A program made the translations under genes and the position numbers. 64,000 nt of DNA, taken from Sutterella sp. (lineage in GTDB: Bacteria > Pseudomonadota > Gammaproteobacteria > Burkholderiales > Burkholderiaceae_F). The stretch covers positions 1-64,000 of the forward strand of contig JAHHRF010000002.1 of NCBI GenBank assembly GCA_020025955.1, written 5' to 3'. How positions within the stretch are numbered: position 1 is the first letter of the stretch; every line of letters starts with the position of its first letter. Of this stretch, positions 25,351-34,542 are shown one piece after another. The notes beneath the pieces are model-generated. The model had not been told where the DNA came from and ran no database searches. It was given only the letters and a program-made list of their open reading frames with translations.

Positions 25351-27021
25351 TCAGTAGCGGTAACCCGCGCGGAAATTCACCCCCAAGTCACTCTCGTCAG
25401 GCGCTTCGAAGCTGCCAGCCGAGCAAACGAGTTGATTCACGCGTCGGAATAGCGTCAAGAGTTCAATATGTAACGCACTCGTTTCCACCGACGCGCTTTG
25501 CCCATCGTGCAAACGCGCCACATGACTTTCTACTAATAAGAAGTCGTTCACGGCCACACTTCGCTTCTCGGCTTTAAGCCAATGCTTTAACTGTAAGCCA
25601 CGGGCCCCATTGGGGTCGTCCATCTCAAGCAAATCCCCCAAGACGGAGAAGTTTTTCAAAATGCGCGAATGCATGGCTAAGAGTTCGGCCGCGCCCTCAG
25701 CGGAGAAATAACGGTTTTTCGAACACTTCTTTTGGTCCAGAATCTGGAAAATCCCGTCAATCACAAAGATCGCAAACTGCATGTTCCCATTGGTATAACG
25801 AAGAGACTGCCAGCTCTGCGCCTCTTCTTCCGTGAGGGTCCCCTGCATGATCGTGGTCATGTAGGCGTTTACCGCCTTAATACGGGGCTCTAACGTGGCA
25901 CGACGTCCTCGCACTAACAAGATTTCCCCATAGGAAGGGTTGTTTTTAAGGAGTTCCGTTAAGTCATCCCAATAGGTTTCCACCAAGCGCACGGTTTTCG
26001 TGATTTCTTGGCGAGCGGCTAAGAGGGACGTCCCCGTCGTTAAGCGACTTTCTTCCGTGAGGTATTGAATTTCCCCAAACTGCGGACGGTTTTGCTCGGG
26101 CAACACCTTTTCCACCCAACGGGCCACAGGGTTCACAAAGAAGAGCCCCAAGACGCCGGCAATCCCATTGAAAATCAAATGAAAGTAAATCACGCCATCG
26201 GGCATGGCTGCAAAGCTTCGCGACACGGAAGGGAGCAATGCCACAATCCCGCCCCCGATTAAAAAGGCGGAAATACGGAAAACGCAATTCCCCAAGGGAG
26301 CACGACGCGCAACGTTGCTCCCGCCTGCGGTCGTAAAGAGCGCTAAGAAAGCACTCCCTAAATTAGCACCCAACACCACCCAGAGGCTTGCGGTCACGGG
26401 AAGAAGGCCGGCCGCCACAAAGCCCGCTGCAATCATCACGACAGCCAAGCTTGAGAAACACGCCCACGCCAGGATCACACCCGTTAAGACCCCCGTGATG
26501 GGGTAAGCGTTCACGATGGCAAAGACGCCTGAGAGTTCCGGCGACTCACGTAATGGCGCCGTCGCCGACATGATCATTGAGAGCGACATCATCACCAGGG
26601 CGAGCCCCAAGAAAATAAAGCCCACTTGCCCGTAGCGCGTACGTTGCTTCTTTAAAACTAAGAAGACCCCCACGACAATCAAAAGGGGCACCAAGGCTTG
26701 CAGGTCAAAACTCAAGACGCGCACCATTAAGGCGCTCCCCAAGTCCGCCCCCAAGACGCAGCCCAAAGCCATGGCGGTGGTCACCAAGCCTTTTTTCTGA
26801 AGACCCGCCACCAATAACGCACTCGCGGTGGAACTCTGCAGCAAGCTCGAGACCCCAACCCCTGCGAAAAACGCCACAACACGGTTCACTAACACCGTAC
26901 TTAACCAATGGCGTAACGCTTCCCCAAAGGTGCGCAACATCCCCGTGCGAATCAAGTGCGTGGCCCACAGCAATAACGCCACGGCCCCCACCATTTTTAT
27001 CAAACTCAAGAGCACAACCAT
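25351..27021 (-). CDS. Na+/phosphate cotransporter family protein with PhoU-like domain
   Basis: The 556-residue protein has an N-terminal membrane half (about residues 1-310) with the duplicated signature of the Na/Pi cotransporter family: SSLLQSSTASALLVAG near residue 60 and the second-copy region GANLGSAFLALFTTAGG near 220. A cytoplasmic helical half (about 335-556) resembles the PhoU-like domain found in bacterial NptA/YjbB relatives. The expected role is sodium-coupled phosphate movement, which may be uptake or export; E. coli YjbB exports phosphate. There is no pst, pho or phoU gene next to it. The gene stands alone between the tRNA and the divergent amidohydrolase. The protein ends in an aromatic-rich tail (FRAGYRY). 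Confidence 0.85.
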   Translation of the reverse strand: MVVLLSLIKMVGAVALLLWATHLIRTGMLRTFGEALRHWLSTVLVNRVVAFFAGVGVSSLLQSSTASALLVAGLQKKGLVTTAMALGCVLGADLGSALMVRVLSFDLQALVPLLIVVGVFLVLKKQRTRYGQVGFIFLGLALVMMSLSMIMSATAPLRESPELSGVFAIVNAYPITGVLTGVILAWACFSSLAVVMIAAGFVAAGLLPVTASLWVVLGANLGSAFLALFTTAGGSNVARRAPLGNCVFRISAFLIGGGIVALLPSVSRSFAAMPDGVIYFHLIFNGIAGVLGLFFVNPVARWVEKVLPEQNRPQFGEIQYLTEESRLTTGTSLLAARQEITKTVRLVETYWDDLTELLKNNPSYGEILLVRGRRATLEPRIKAVNAYMTTIMQGTLTEEEAQSWQSLRYTNGNMQFAIFVIDGIFQILDQKKCSKNRYFSAEGAAELLAMHSRILKNFSVLGDLLEMDDPNGARGLQLKHWLKAEKRSVAVNDFLLVESHVARLHDGQSASVETSALHIELLTLFRRVNQLVCSAGSFEAPDESDLGVNFRAGYRY

Positions 27022-27119
27022 GGGTGTTCCAAAAACCTTAAAAACGCGAAAAAGTAATCAATCCCCCCTATTTTAATGGAGGGGGGTCAAAGAGCCTACT
27101 CATCCTGGTTTCTTCTTTC

Positions 27120-27184
27120 GTCCTAAGTTGATTAAAGTAAGTCTTTAGGACTGGGAGAGACGCCATGCGTGGACGTTCGTCTCT
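27120..27184 (+). promoter_or_regulatory. Paired hairpins in the amidohydrolase leader
   Basis: Two perfect 7-bp inverted repeats lie in tandem: GTCCTAA (27120-27126) with TTAGGAC (27145-27151), and AGAGACG (27156-27162) with CGTCTCT (27178-27184). A run of six T follows at 27198-27203. This could be an attenuator or protein-binding leader; no known riboswitch class fits. A further C6/G6 stem lies at 27063-27086. Confidence 0.4.
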
Positions 27185-27233
27185 GCCCTCGCCCTCTTTT
27201 TTCCAATTCACCCTTTCCCTTAAAGGATTCACG

Positions 27234-28850
27234 ATGACTACCCTAATCACCGGGGCTCATATTTATGTCGAGCCCGGCCACTTTGCCCAAGCCCTTCTTA
27301 TTAATGACGACGGCCGCATTGTTGCGGTCGGCACGGACGACGAAGTGAAGCAAAAGGTGAAGGGAAGCGTGAAAACGTGGGACGCTAAGGGACGTACCCT
27401 CGTGCCGGGCTTTAATGACACCCATATGCACTTGATGAGTAAGGGCCAGTTATTGGCCTCCATCCAATTGCTGGGTTGCCAATCGATTGCCGAAGTGCAA
27501 GCACGCATTCGTGCGTTTATTGAGGAAACCAAGCCAGAACCCGGCACCGTGCTCTATGGCATGGGCTGGAATCAGGACTACTTCAATGAAGACGGTAACC
27601 GCTTAATGACGCGCGATGACGTGGATGCGGTGACCACGGACTACCCCATCATTTTGGAGCGTGCCTGCGCGCACATTTTGGTCGCGAACACCCCTGCGAT
27701 TGAATTGGCAGGTTTAACGCCGGAATCTATTCCTCCTGAGGGCGGTGCTTACGACGTGGAAAACGGTCGCCTCACGGGGATCGTGCGTGAAAACGCGTGC
27801 CCGGCCATCTTGGCGCTGCGCCCAGCGGTGACGCTCGACGACCGTAAGCGCATGATCCGTTTAGCGATTACGCATGCTAATCGCTATGGGGTCACCTCGG
27901 TGGGCACCATGGATTTGCGTCCCGCAGATTGGATGGATACGTGGCGCGCGTATAGTGACGTCCTCAAAGAAACCCCCAACCTTCGCGTCAACCATCAGGT
28001 GAACTTTATGGAGCCTGAAGGTTTCAAGCGTTTTTTGAGCCTCGGCTTTAAGACGGGGATGGGCTCGGACTTTAACCGTATTGGTCCCTTGAAGATGTTT
28101 GCGGACGGCAGTCTCGGTGCTCGCACAGCCCTTCTTCGTGGGCCCTATGCGGACGACCCCAGCACCTCGGGGATGGCGACCTTGTCGGTCGAGGATCTTG
28201 ACACCATGGTGGGCTTAGCCACGGCGCACCAGTGCCAAACCATTGTGCACGCCATTGGGGACGGCGCCATTGAGCGCGTGTTGGATGCCTATGAAAAGGT
28301 GGATCCCTCGCATGAAAACCCGTTACGTAATGGCGTAGTGCATGTGCAGATTACGGATAAGCCCCTTTTAGAGCGCTTCCAAACCCAAAACGTGATTGCC
28401 TTTACGCAGCCCATTTTCTTGCATTACGACATTCAGATTGCAGAGAGTCGTGTGGGGAAAGCCATGGCGTCGACGAGTTACGCCTTTAAGACCTTAAAGA
28501 CCTTAGGGGTGCACCAAAGCTTCGGGACGGATACCCCGGTGGAAGACTTGGATCCGATTGCGTGCCTTTATTGCGCCGTCAACCGTAAGCGTTTGGATGG
28601 CACCCCGCTCTCGGGCTTTTACCCCAATGAGTGTTTGAGTGTCGAAGAAGCCATTGATGCGTATTCGTTAGAAGGCGCTTACTCAACGGGCGACGAAGCC
28701 ACGAAGGGCCGTTTAAAGGAAGGGTACGTAGCGGACTTGGTGGTGTTGAGTGAAAACATCTTTACGCTTCCTCCCACGGACCTTTTAAAGACGGAAGTCT
28801 TAGGCACGATGGTCAACGGCCAATGGGTCTATGAGGCTGAGAGCCTCTAA
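27234..28850 (+). CDS. Amidohydrolase family 3 protein (YtcJ-like)
   Basis: This is a 538-residue metal-dependent hydrolase of the amidohydrolase_3 group, which includes YtcJ and N-substituted formamide deformylase. The first metal ligands are in GFNDTHMHL (HxH, near residue 63). Downstream landmarks include MFADGSLGARTA, the histidine in IVHAIGDGAIERVLDAYE, and the catalytic aspartate region FGTDTPVEDLDP. The C-terminus closes the beta sandwich (GYVADLVVLSENIF). The natural substrate cannot be told. I choose ATG 27234 because AAAGGA lies six bases upstream; a frame from 27165 would cover the leader hairpins. No signal peptide is present, so it is cytoplasmic. The gene is monocistronic. Confidence 0.87.
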   Translation: MTTLITGAHIYVEPGHFAQALLINDDGRIVAVGTDDEVKQKVKGSVKTWDAKGRTLVPGFNDTHMHLMSKGQLLASIQLLGCQSIAEVQARIRAFIEETKPEPGTVLYGMGWNQDYFNEDGNRLMTRDDVDAVTTDYPIILERACAHILVANTPAIELAGLTPESIPPEGGAYDVENGRLTGIVRENACPAILALRPAVTLDDRKRMIRLAITHANRYGVTSVGTMDLRPADWMDTWRAYSDVLKETPNLRVNHQVNFMEPEGFKRFLSLGFKTGMGSDFNRIGPLKMFADGSLGARTALLRGPYADDPSTSGMATLSVEDLDTMVGLATAHQCQTIVHAIGDGAIERVLDAYEKVDPSHENPLRNGVVHVQITDKPLLERFQTQNVIAFTQPIFLHYDIQIAESRVGKAMASTSYAFKTLKTLGVHQSFGTDTPVEDLDPIACLYCAVNRKRLDGTPLSGFYPNECLSVEEAIDAYSLEGAYSTGDEATKGRLKEGYVADLVVLSENIFTLPPTDLLKTEVLGTMVNGQWVYEAESL

Positions 28851-28880
28851 GCCAAAACAAAATCAAAACGCTTCATTTTG

Positions 28881-28927
28881 CGACGCGATTAGGTCTTCCT
28901 CAGTCGCGTCGTTTGCTATTCAAAGGT
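28881..28927 (+). terminator. Probable terminator of the amidohydrolase gene
   Basis: CGACGCGA (28881-28888) pairs with TCGCGTCG (28914-28921), followed by TTTGCTATT. The T-tract is weak. Confidence 0.55.
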
Positions 28928-29119
28928 TGGACCGACTTTTCTTCTCTTTCCCGACTACTTTTTCTCCCCTAGGGACATTGCTGTAGGGCTAAGGCAATCC
29001 TCTTAGGCGAAACGTCCCAAGGGGTTTGCCCCTTCCCAAGGTTTTTCTCAAAACCCGTGTGAGAGAAGGCTTTTCGTCACAAAAACGAAATTATTCATGG
29101 CACACTAACTGTGAAGAAA

Positions 29120-29318
29120 AAAGGTGATAGAGGCGCGAAACGAATGAGTATCGTGGCGGTTGGGATGAGTCATCATCCCAGAGGGGGCACCCTGAGCCAA
29201 GAGAAAGGTCAATTCGCCGAAATCTGACACAAGGCATTGTGTCAGGTTGGACACCGCGTGAATAACGCAGTGGCTCCCATCGAGGTCCAAACGACTCGGT
29301 GGAGGCGCTATCGATGTC
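29120..29318 (+). promoter_or_regulatory. Lysine riboswitch (L box)
   Basis: The sequence follows the L-box consensus closely. It has GATAGAGGCGCGAA (29126-29139) with AGTA after the first loop, GAGGGGGCAC, the hallmark TTCGCCGAAAT, then GGCTCCCATCGAG and TCGGTGGAGGCGCTATC. The last part closes helix P1 by pairing CTATC (29307-29311) with GATAG (29126-29130). It resembles the B. subtilis lysC leader in both order and motifs. It should bind lysine and repress the downstream permease gene by favouring the terminator at 29392-29424. Confidence 0.93.
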
Positions 29319-29391
29319 AGTTTGGTAGCTTGTGGCGAGGAAGGGAGTCCTTCGTTGTTCTCGAAAAGAACCGCCACAATGTCTAGCAAAG

Positions 29392-29424
29392 AAAGCTGCA
29401 TCCGATAGTGATGCAGCTTTTTTT
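29392..29424 (+). terminator. Riboswitch-controlled terminator
   Basis: AAAGCTGCAT (29392-29401) and ATGCAGCTTT (29411-29420) form a perfect stem followed by four more T, 38 bases before the permease start. A possible competing stem upstream pairs TTGTGGCG (29329-29336) with CGCCACAA. The layout is a transcriptional expression platform. Confidence 0.88.
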
Positions 29425-29462
29425 GTATCCATCACATTGACATCCTTTTTTGGAGAGACCTC

Positions 29463-30875
29463 ATGTCTGAAACCCTGCAACACGCAGAGAGCCGATTAAG
29501 CTCGACGCAAACCGAACTTCGCCGAGAGGTAGGCCTCTTCGGTGGCGTCTCGGTGATCGCCGGCATTATGATTGGCTCCGGCATTTTCTATATCGGCGCT
29601 TTAGTCTTAGAGCGCACGGGGATGAGCCTTGGGCTTAGCCTCTTAGTCTGGGTCATTGGCGGCTTAGTGACGCTTTTGTCCGGGATCTGTTACGCCGAAA
29701 TGGGCGCCATGATGCCTAAGGCCGGTGGCGTTTACGTCTACCTTCGTGAAGCCTACGGCGAACGCTTAGCCTTTATGTGTGGCTTTGCCAACTTTACCCT
29801 CGGGAATTCTGGTTCCATTGCCGCCTTGGCGGTAGCCTTTGCCGCGGTGATTGCCACCTTCGTGCCGGGGATGGACTCCTTCTGGCAACGCATGTTGGCC
29901 ACGGGCACCGTGGTAATTCTCACGGCCGTTAACTACCGTGGGATTAAGAGCGCCAACTGGGTGCAGAGCTTCTTCATGGTTTTAAAGATGCTCCCGATTT
30001 TGGTGGTCTTGATTGCCGGCCTTCTCTGGGGCACGGAAACCCCTGACTTAACCTTGATGCCGGCCGGGAACCCCGACTGGGCGAGCTTAATCTCTATGAT
30101 TGGCTTTGGTGTGATCGCCACCCTCTGGGCTTATGAAGGTTGGACCAACCTCAACGTGATCAGTGAAGAAGTGAAGGACCCGCATCGCAACATTCCGCTG
30201 AGCATGATCCTCTCGATCGTGGGCGTGACGGTGCTCTACATCCTCTTTAACTACGCTGTGTTCCGTGTGCTCCCCTATGACACCATCGTCAACATGTTGA
30301 CGGGTGAAAACCGAAACATGTACTTAGGGAAGGAATCCGCCTTCGTGCTCTTTGGTGAACCCGGTCTCTTGATCGTCGGCATGGCCATGGCCTTTGCAAT
30401 CTTCAACTCGTTATCCGGTTGCGTGATGGTCTTCCCCCGCATGTACTACGCCATGAGCCGCGATGGGGCGTTCTTCAAGAGTTTAGCCAAGCTCCATCCC
30501 ACGTACCGTACGCCGGTCAACGCCCTGTTAGCCAGCTCCGGGATCTCCATTGTGCTCATCTGGACGCATAACCTCTCTGACTTGACGAGCTTGGTGGCGG
30601 TGTGCGGCATGATCTTCCACGGCTTAGCCTTCTGGGGTGTGATCCGTCTGCGTGCGAAGTATCCGACGATGGAACGTCCTTACAAGGTTTGGTTCTATCC
30701 CTATAGCGTGTACTTGATCTGCGCCATCATGGTGGGGCTTATCATCAACGCCATCATCAATGACCCGATGACCGCGGCCCTCAACTTCATCTTCCCGATT
30801 ATCGGTTTGGTGATCTACGAATTCTTCTTTAAGAACAGTTTCGACCGTGAACAAGCGGTTGTGGCAGCCGAATAA
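29463..30875 (+). CDS. APC-family amino acid permease under lysine riboswitch control
   Basis: The 470-residue protein has about 12 transmembrane segments and belongs to the amino acid-polyamine-organocation superfamily, nearest in look to the LAT/SteT branch. It has the unwound TM1 motif GIMIGSGIFY, CYAEMGAMMPKAGGVYVYLREAYG and the TM6-region FGVIATLWAYEGWTNLNVISEEVKDPHRNIP. A typical loop, FPRMYYAMSRDGAFFKSLAKLHPTYRTP, follows. The lysine riboswitch just upstream strongly suggests that lysine or a related cationic amino acid is the substrate, or that import is geared to lysine supply. The family alone would not show that. The start has GGAGAG upstream. No biosynthetic lysine genes are adjacent. 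Confidence 0.9.
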   Translation: MSETLQHAESRLSSTQTELRREVGLFGGVSVIAGIMIGSGIFYIGALVLERTGMSLGLSLLVWVIGGLVTLLSGICYAEMGAMMPKAGGVYVYLREAYGERLAFMCGFANFTLGNSGSIAALAVAFAAVIATFVPGMDSFWQRMLATGTVVILTAVNYRGIKSANWVQSFFMVLKMLPILVVLIAGLLWGTETPDLTLMPAGNPDWASLISMIGFGVIATLWAYEGWTNLNVISEEVKDPHRNIPLSMILSIVGVTVLYILFNYAVFRVLPYDTIVNMLTGENRNMYLGKESAFVLFGEPGLLIVGMAMAFAIFNSLSGCVMVFPRMYYAMSRDGAFFKSLAKLHPTYRTPVNALLASSGISIVLIWTHNLSDLTSLVAVCGMIFHGLAFWGVIRLRAKYPTMERPYKVWFYPYSVYLICAIMVGLIINAIINDPMTAALNFIFPIIGLVIYEFFFKNSFDREQAVVAAE

Positions 30876-30940
30876 GGCAAGAACCCGCTAACACAAAATT
30901 CGCAAGGCGTTGCACCCCTGCAACACCTAGGGCGAAAACG

Positions 30941-30980
30941 AAGAACTCGGTGTGTCAAACACCGGGTTCTTTTCTTTTAT
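30941..30980 (+). terminator. Intrinsic terminator of the permease gene
   Basis: AAGAACTCGGTGT (30941-30953) pairs with ACACCGGGTTCTT (30959-30971), followed by TTCTTTTATT. Confidence 0.87.
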
Positions 30981-31271
30981 TGACGCTGGTTTTCCACCCC
31001 CAAATACTCCCAAAAGGGTAGCTCGCTATTCAACAACGGAATAGCGAAAGCTTATCTATCAAGGCTCTTGCGATAGGCTTTGCAAAAATCGACGTGTTTT
31101 TCGTCAAACAAAAGGGTTATTACTCATCTCGTTTCTCTTCATGCAATCTCCCCCTAACGATACTGTTATGGGAAACGCCCCAATGCTAGGATGGCGATAC
31201 AACGCTAATCAGTCGCAAAGGACTTGTGGCACTAGCGCTAGCCCCAAAAATTTTGTGGAGAACCCCCACCT
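30981..31271 (+). promoter_or_regulatory. Leader region of the nap genes
   Basis: The 290 bases upstream of napD contain two hairpins: CGCTATTC/GAATAGCG (31024-31046, perfect 8 bp) and CTATCAAG/CTTGCGATAG (31056-31076). A 10-base palindrome CTAGCGCTAG lies near 31233. I see no convincing FNR box, NarL site or molybdenum-cofactor riboswitch. The function of the stems is unknown. Confidence 0.35.
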
Positions 31272-31502
31272 ATGCAACTCTCTGGCGTGTTGTTAGTCGC
31301 CCAGCCCGGTCGCTTAACCGAAGCGATGAATGCCGTGCGACAAATCCCTGGCGTCGACCTCCATGACGTGGACGCGGAGTCAGAACGCGCAATCGCCGTG
31401 ATTGAAGCCGACGACACCCATGCGTTGGTGGACACCTTTAAAACGATCGAATCCCTTGAATCGGTTTTAAAAGTGAGTCCCGTCAACCATTACTTTGAAT
31501 AA
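31272..31502 (+). CDS. napD: NapD chaperone for periplasmic nitrate reductase
   Basis: NapD binds the twin-arginine signal of NapA in the cytoplasm and holds it until the molybdenum cofactor is in place. The 76-residue product has the ferredoxin-like NapD pattern (SGVLLVAQPGRL, IPGVDLHDVDAESERAIAVIEAD, ending VSPVNHYFE) at a normal length. GGAG lies 11 bases before the ATG. napA follows 216 bases later, a longer gap than in the usual overlapping nap operons. Confidence 0.9.
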   Translation: MQLSGVLLVAQPGRLTEAMNAVRQIPGVDLHDVDAESERAIAVIEADDTHALVDTFKTIESLESVLKVSPVNHYFE

Positions 31503-31652
31503 AGGCCTCTAAGAGAAAGCGGGACCCCAAGCGCACATCACCCAAAGGGAAAGGCTCTTTTTATCTTCAAGCGTCTGTCAGCGTTTAAGAGGAAAAGACT
31601 CAATCCCAAAACGTTCGCCCCCCTTTCTCATCAGCCTTTGTCTTTCGACCCT

Positions 31653-31700
31653 GACACCGATCCCCAAACTGAGTGCAAAAACTTAGTCAACCCCGGTGTC
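31653..31700 (+). promoter_or_regulatory. Stem-loop in the napA leader
   Basis: GACACCG (31653-31659) pairs with CGGTGTC (31694-31700), eight bases before the napA ribosome-binding site AGGAG (31708-31712). It may influence translation or processing of the napD-napA message. Confidence 0.4.
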
Positions 31701-31718
31701 AAACTCTAGGAGAATCGT

Positions 31719-34448
31719 ATGAAAACCCTTCCCATCGTGGACGTGAAGCGTCGCGCGCTTTTAAAGTCGAGCTTGGCGGCGAGTGCTGCCTTGTCGGCGG
31801 GTTTCCCCATGGCCAGCAAAGCCGAGTCGGCTGAAGCGCTCGATCGCCTTCAGTGGAAAAAAGGCGTGTGCCGTTTCTGTGGCACGGGCTGCGGCTTAAT
31901 GGTTGGCGTTAAAGGTGGCCAAGTCGTTGCCGTCAAGGGTGACCCCGATTGCGCCGTGAATCGCGGCATTCTTTGCATGAAGGGCTACTACAACAGCACC
32001 ATGCTCTACGCCAAGGACCGTTTGACGACCCCTTGGATGCGTATGAAGGACGGCAAGTTTGCCAAAGACGGCACGATGCAGCCCGTGAGCTGGGACGTCG
32101 CCATGGCCGAAATGGTCAAGCAATTTAAGCGCGTCTACCAGGAAAAGGGCCCCTCTGGCATTGGGATGGTCATGTCGGGCCAGAACACCATTCCGGAGGC
32201 CTATGCCGCGAGCAAACTCTGGAAGGGTGGCTTCCGCTCCAATAACATCGACCCCAATGCCCGCCTTTGCATGGCCTCGGCTGTGGTCGGGATGTATCAG
32301 GTCTTCGGGGTGGATGAACCCGCTAACGTCTATGCGGACTTAGAAAAGACCGAAAACATGATCTTCTTTGGTAACAACATGGCCGAAGCCCATCCGGTGC
32401 TCTGGAGCCGTACGGTTAACCATTTGAAGACGGGGAAAGCCAAGCTCTTTAATGTGACCACCTACAAGAACCTCTCCTCGGCCGCAGCCGAAGAAACCTT
32501 GGTGATCAAACCCAATAGCGACTTGGCGGTGCTCAACTACCTCATCCGTGAAGTCATCGAGCGCGACAAGGTCAATCACGACTTTGTGAAGGAAAACTGC
32601 GTCTTTGCTGCGGGCGTTACCGACATCGGGTTCGGGCTTCGTCCCAACGACAAGTTCTCCTATGACGCCGAAAAAGACATGATGCAAAAAGAGCGTGTCG
32701 TCACCTTAACCAAGGAAGAAGCACGCGCCATGCATTTAGAAGCGGGCGTTCCCATTGAGCAGAAGAACACCAAGAGTGCGGTGAAGCACTGGCTCATCAC
32801 GTTTGAGGAATTCAAGAAGGGCGTTGCCCCCTATACGCTCGACTTCGTGACGGATTTAGCCCACGGGGACGTGGACGAGTCGCGTGAAGAATTCCAGCGC
32901 AAACTCAAGCGCTTAGCGGACATGGTCTGCGAAGACAAGAACCTCTTGTCGTTGTGGTGCATGGGCTTTAACCAGCACCAGCGTGGCGTGTGGGTTAACG
33001 AACAGATCTACGCCTTGCATCTGTTGCTCGGCAAACATGGGGCTCCTGGGAACGGCGCCTTCTCGCTCACAGGGCAGCCCTCGGCTTGCGGCTCCGCACG
33101 TGAAGTCGGTATCTTTGCGCACCGCTTGCCCGCCGATATGATGGTCGCGAACCCCAAGCACCGTGAGATCACGGAAAAGCATTGGAAGGTGGCGCCCGGC
33201 ACGTTAAACCCCAAGGTCGGCACCCACATCATGAACATCATGCGTGGGCTCGAGGACGGGAGCGTGAACTTTGTCTGGACGCAGGTGGTGAACATCTTCC
33301 AGTCGACGCCGAACAACTCGCACTGGATTAAGGCCGCCCGCGACCCGAAGAATTTCGTGGTGGTGTCTGATGTCTATCCCACGTTCTCGACCACGGTCGC
33401 TGACGTGATCCTGCCCGCGGCCTTCCACTTTGAAAAGTGGGGGCTCTTCGGTAACGGCGAGCGCCGTACCCAAGGGTGGGAACAGATGGTGAAGGCTCCG
33501 GGTGACGCCCGTACGGACGTCTGGATGATGCTCGAATTCTCCAAGCACTTTACCGTGGGTGAAGTCTATAAGGCGCAGCCCTTGAAGGGTGTCCCCAACG
33601 ACGAGTTACCGGACGTGTTAGAAGCCATGCACGCCATGGGCTATAAGGACGACGATACCCTCTTTGATGTGCTCTTTGCCCCGAAGGTGTTGGCGCCCGC
33701 TCCCTGGCCCGATCCGTTGTACAAGACCCCCTTGAATGCCACGGGTGAGGCGCTTGGCTTGGCCTACTTGCCAGAAAAGGCCCTCTTTAACGAATACCGT
33801 GAATTCACCTTAGGGCATGGTCACGACTTGGCGGACTTTGATACGTACTTGTCCCCGAAGGTCCATGGCTTAACGTGGCCGGTCGTCAACGGCAAAGAAA
33901 CCCTCTGGCGCTTTAACCCTGAGTACGACCCCTATGCCAAGCCCGGTAACCGTTTCTATGGTCCCTTATTAAAGGCGTTGCCCACGGGGAACTTGCATGG
34001 TGTGACGAACCCTGAAAAGGTGAGCTTAGCGGGTAAGGCGAAGATCTTCTTCCGACCCTACCAGCACCCCTGCGAAATGCCCGATGAAACGTACGACATG
34101 TGGCTCTGCACGGGTCGTGTGTTAGAGCACTGGCATACGGGCTCGATGACGTTGCGTGTGCCCGAACTCAATGCTGCGGAACCCGATGCCCTTCTTTACA
34201 TGCACCCGGCGGACGCCGAAAAGCGTGGCTTAAAGCGCGGGGACATGGCTAAGGTGACGAGTCGCCATGGGTCGTGCCGTGCGTTAGTGGAAACGAAGTT
34301 CCGTAACTTGATGCCCAAGGGCTCGACCTGGTTAGCCTTCTTTGATGCGCGTGTCATGGCCAATGCCGTGGTCCAAGACGTGTCCGACCCCTTAAGTAAG
34401 GAACCGGACTTCAAGAAGACCGCCGTTAAGGTTGAAAAACTCGGCTAA
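31719..34448 (+). CDS. napA: Periplasmic nitrate reductase catalytic subunit
   Basis: NapA reduces nitrate to nitrite in the periplasm with a bis-MGD molybdenum cofactor and one 4Fe-4S cluster. The 909-residue precursor has a twin-arginine signal (KRRALLKSSLAASAALSAG). Its cluster ligands are Cys51, Cys54, Cys58 and Cys86 (CRFCGTGC...ILCMKG). Cys184 in DPNARLCMAS is the expected molybdenum ligand, which separates it from Ser- or Sec-type relatives. The C-terminus has the cofactor-binding end (TGRVLEHWHTGSMTLRVPEL). At 909 residues it is nearer the long epsilonproteobacterial-style NapA than the roughly 830-residue E. coli form. It lies between napD and napB; AGGAG precedes the start. Confidence 0.95.
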   Translation: MKTLPIVDVKRRALLKSSLAASAALSAGFPMASKAESAEALDRLQWKKGVCRFCGTGCGLMVGVKGGQVVAVKGDPDCAVNRGILCMKGYYNSTMLYAKDRLTTPWMRMKDGKFAKDGTMQPVSWDVAMAEMVKQFKRVYQEKGPSGIGMVMSGQNTIPEAYAASKLWKGGFRSNNIDPNARLCMASAVVGMYQVFGVDEPANVYADLEKTENMIFFGNNMAEAHPVLWSRTVNHLKTGKAKLFNVTTYKNLSSAAAEETLVIKPNSDLAVLNYLIREVIERDKVNHDFVKENCVFAAGVTDIGFGLRPNDKFSYDAEKDMMQKERVVTLTKEEARAMHLEAGVPIEQKNTKSAVKHWLITFEEFKKGVAPYTLDFVTDLAHGDVDESREEFQRKLKRLADMVCEDKNLLSLWCMGFNQHQRGVWVNEQIYALHLLLGKHGAPGNGAFSLTGQPSACGSAREVGIFAHRLPADMMVANPKHREITEKHWKVAPGTLNPKVGTHIMNIMRGLEDGSVNFVWTQVVNIFQSTPNNSHWIKAARDPKNFVVVSDVYPTFSTTVADVILPAAFHFEKWGLFGNGERRTQGWEQMVKAPGDARTDVWMMLEFSKHFTVGEVYKAQPLKGVPNDELPDVLEAMHAMGYKDDDTLFDVLFAPKVLAPAPWPDPLYKTPLNATGEALGLAYLPEKALFNEYREFTLGHGHDLADFDTYLSPKVHGLTWPVVNGKETLWRFNPEYDPYAKPGNRFYGPLLKALPTGNLHGVTNPEKVSLAGKAKIFFRPYQHPCEMPDETYDMWLCTGRVLEHWHTGSMTLRVPELNAAEPDALLYMHPADAEKRGLKRGDMAKVTSRHGSCRALVETKFRNLMPKGSTWLAFFDARVMANAVVQDVSDPLSKEPDFKKTAVKVEKLG

Positions 34449-34542
34449 CCCACTGACCACCATTTGTGGGGGATTCGCCCGCTCGAAGTGGACTGACACA
34501 GTCCGTCCCCGCCCGCGAATCCCCGCTCAGGAGATAGAAAAC

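Noticed and set aside
30981..31271. Molybdenum-cofactor riboswitch before nap
   Set aside because: Two simple hairpins are present, but I could not find the conserved core of that class.
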